In this document: positions 6,299-7,122 of the stretch, in pieces | Numbering within the stretch: the first letter of the stretch is position 1 | How the letters are laid out: the number at the start of each line of letters is the position of its first letter | Assembly: GCA_013813615.1 (NCBI GenBank) | Contig: JACCRJ010000330.1 | Location: 1-7,122 of the forward strand | DNA: 7,122 nucleotides | Direction of reading: 5' to 3' | DNA from: Lautropia sp. | Lineage (GTDB): Bacteria; Pseudomonadota; Gammaproteobacteria; Burkholderiales; Burkholderiaceae_E | Program-made: the position numbers and the translations under genes | Notes under the pieces: generated by a model | The model's database searches: none | Told to the model about the DNA's origin: nothing | Seen by the model: the letters and a program-made list of their open reading frames with translations, nothing else

Positions 6299-6420
6299 CC
6301 AAGCTCGAGCGGCAGCGCCAGCACCCGTTGATCACGCACGGCGAAGTCTTCGTTGTTGAGCGCTTGGGGCCGATTCGTTCGGGCATGCGCCGAGTCTAGC
6401 GGTAGCCCCGCAGGCCACTG
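6295..6420 (-). pseudogene. C-terminal coding remnant, unrecognised
   Basis: A - strand frame with protein-like composition and GC-rich third positions ends at TGA (6295-6297). Its last 22 residues before the stop include the charged run ALNNEDFAVRDQRVLALPLE, preceded by LPLDSAHARTNRPQ. The frame remains open upstream across the 51-base repeat (6435-6485), but in a phase different from the one conserved between the repeat copies, so only about 6295-6420 deserves attention. No start codon or ribosome-binding site is found. It reads as the tail of a lost gene. Its stop overlaps the ATG at 6298. The family is unknown. Confidence 0.25.
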
Positions 6421-6434
6421 TGACGGATGTCTAG

Positions 6435-6485
6435 TTCCCGCTACGGCCGGTCCGGGCGCTCGCCGGTGTCCATCGACCAGAACCA
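6435..6485 (-). repeat. Direct repeat copy A: stranded copy of a gene 3' end
   Basis: These 51 bases match 7008-7058 at 43 of 51 positions by hand alignment, with no gaps. On the - strand both copies read W-F-W-S-M-D-x-G-E-R-x-D-R-x-stop in the same phase. Of the six differences before the stop, three are silent and three change an amino acid (Thr/Ala, Pro/Leu, Pro/Ser), which suggests divergence under coding constraint. Here the motif begins 7 bases after the stop of the 168-residue gene and has no start of its own. It is best seen as the displaced end of the gene whose intact end is copy B. Confidence 0.8.
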
Positions 6486-6492
6486 GCAGTAG

Positions 6493-6999
6493 TTATAGAT
6501 GGCGAGGAAACTCGTGCACGAAGCGTTCGCTAGCCGAAAGGCAGAGCTCGCAAAGCGGAACGACCGATATCGCGACACCTTCCCACTCCACCACATAATC
6601 TTCGAGAACCATCCTCTCGCCGCTCTCTAGAAGCAAATGGCCGCCGTCCTCGAGCGCTAAAAAGCCCTCTTCAGCATTTACCGGGCGCGTATGAACGTCC
6701 TCATTTCTGAGGGCAGCCAAGAGATCCCATGCATCGGTGAACTGCTTCGGTAGCCCCGCTTTCCAGGGGTCCACCACTTGCCCTGCCTCGCCTTGTCTGC
6801 CGTTTGCCCTGAGCCAGACCCCCAAGTAAAAGTAGAGCAGTCGGATGCCGTGAAGAAACGACCAGAAATGGTCCTGGAAGTCGACCAACTCCCGACTGTC
6901 CTTTGCTCGAGCGAGAGACCGCCTCATCCAGCCGACTCGGGCTGACATTCGTGCCTGACAGGTTTCTAGGTCTACTAGATCATCATCCTCGTGCTGCAT
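6493..6999 (-). CDS. Hypothetical protein with HEPN-like RNxxxH motif, cassette gene
   Basis: The complete gene encodes 168 residues. The ATG at 6999 is supported by AGGGGA eight bases upstream, and the longer frame back to 7059 would overlap the preceding gene and add an Arg/Pro-rich stretch. I do not recognise a named family. Visible features are a charged N-terminus with helical segments, an aromatic-rich hydrophobic helix FWSFLHGIRLLYFYLGVWL (45-63), a helix WDLLAALRNEDVH (91-103) containing R98-N99-x3-H103, and a beta-like C-terminal part (113-150). The Arg-Asn-x3-His arrangement at a helix end is the catalytic signature of HEPN ribonucleases, found in many toxins and antiphage proteins. 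A single motif is suggestive only. GC is clearly lower than in the ABC operon. The gene starts 14 bases after an upstream - strand gene and is flanked by 51-base repeats, so it is probably a recently acquired accessory gene. Confidence 0.75.
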   Translation of the reverse strand: MQHEDDDLVDLETCQARMSARVGWMRRSLARAKDSRELVDFQDHFWSFLHGIRLLYFYLGVWLRANGRQGEAGQVVDPWKAGLPKQFTDAWDLLAALRNEDVHTRPVNAEEGFLALEDGGHLLLESGERMVLEDYVVEWEGVAISVVPLCELCLSASERFVHEFPRHL

Positions 7000-7007
7000 G
7001 TTTCTGA

Positions 7008-7058
7008 TCCCCTCTACGAGCGGTCCAGGCGTTCGCCGGCGTCCATGGACCAGAACCA
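7008..7058 (-). repeat. Direct repeat copy B: intact gene 3' end
   Basis: Partner of the repeat at 6435-6485 (43/51 identical, same orientation, 573 bases apart). This copy is in frame with the partial gene that enters from the right edge and forms its last 14 residues and stop. It runs a few bases past the stop and includes the AGGGGA ribosome-binding site of the 168-residue gene. The matching site in copy A is GCGGGAA, so similarity covers the stop codon and spacer as well as coding bases. Confidence 0.8.
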
Positions 7059-7122
7059 CGACCGCTCCATCCCCTCCTGGAGCTCGAGCTGCCGAACCAG
7101 GACGCGGGTCCCATCCACGAAG
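7014..7122 (-). CDS. Partial gene, C-terminal 35 residues only
   Basis: An open - strand frame enters from the window edge and ends at TAG (7014-7016). The visible residues include VDGTRVLVRQLELQEGMERS and then WFWSMDAGERLDRS. Third positions are strongly G/C, unlike the following 168-residue gene, so this is probably a resident gene with normal composition. The last 14 residues are repeated, in diverged form, at 6435-6485. Too little is visible to name the family. It precedes the 168-residue gene by 14 bases on the same strand and may be co-transcribed with it. Confidence 0.55.
   Translation of the reverse strand, partial: FVDGTRVLVRQLELQEGMERSWFWSMDAGERLDRS

Noticed and set aside
5970..6386. 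- strand frame of 138 codons starting MPERIG
   Set aside because: It overlaps the protein-like remnants in other phases, is rich in Arg, Cys and Gly, and shows no recognisable domain. It is probably a GC-driven open frame.
1..7122. CRISPR array or complete insertion sequence
   Set aside because: No regularly spaced repeats, no transposase or integrase frame and no pair of long terminal inverted repeats could be seen. The only direct repeat found is the 51-base pair at the right end.

Overview
The window comes from a high-GC proteobacterium, probably a betaproteobacterium. This is inferred from protein flavour and base composition and has not been tested by search. It has two parts. The left part (about 1-5600) is GC-rich, well-packed chromosomal sequence on the + strand. 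The right part (about 5600-7122) is an accessory stretch with lower and uneven GC, whose readable coding signals lie on the - strand. Hand counts of GC illustrate the change: 48/60 in 4561-4620, 31/60 in 5701-5760, 26/60 in 5761-5820, 34/60 in 6541-6600 and 32/60 in 6661-6720.

The left part opens with the C-terminal portion of a HupE/UreJ-type membrane protein (2-793, cut by the window edge). It continues with a complete five-gene branched-chain-amino-acid-type (LivKHMGF-like) ABC importer: a periplasmic binding protein (933-2234), two membrane permeases (2272-3177 and 3177-4154) and two ATPases (4151-4894 and 4896-5579). The last four genes overlap or nearly touch (1-base overlap, 4-base overlap, 1-base gap), so they form one translationally coupled operon. 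The binding protein would capture a small organic solute in the periplasm, the two permeases would form the channel, and the two ATPases would drive uptake. No enzyme or regulator next to the operon fixes the substrate.

Downstream of the operon lies a gene-poor stretch (5580-5863). It holds a 22-base segment resembling the 3' end of a tRNA or tmRNA on the - strand, a hairpin followed by a T-rich tract, and the local GC minimum. From 5864 to about 6420 there are three short - strand reading frames with protein-like sequence but no proper starts or with an in-frame stop. They look like decayed genes, one of them encoding a small membrane protein.

At the right end, a complete - strand gene (6493-6999, 168 aa) has a good ribosome-binding site and an RNxxxH motif like that of HEPN ribonucleases. 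It is bracketed by two 51-base direct repeats (43/51 identical). Both repeats encode the same protein C-terminus, ending W-F-W-S-M-D-x-G-E-R-x-D-R-x-stop. The upstream copy is the true end of a gene running off the window. The downstream copy is a stranded remnant. The arrangement looks like a one-gene cassette inserted at, and restoring, the 3' end of a resident gene, and it is the most interesting feature of the window.
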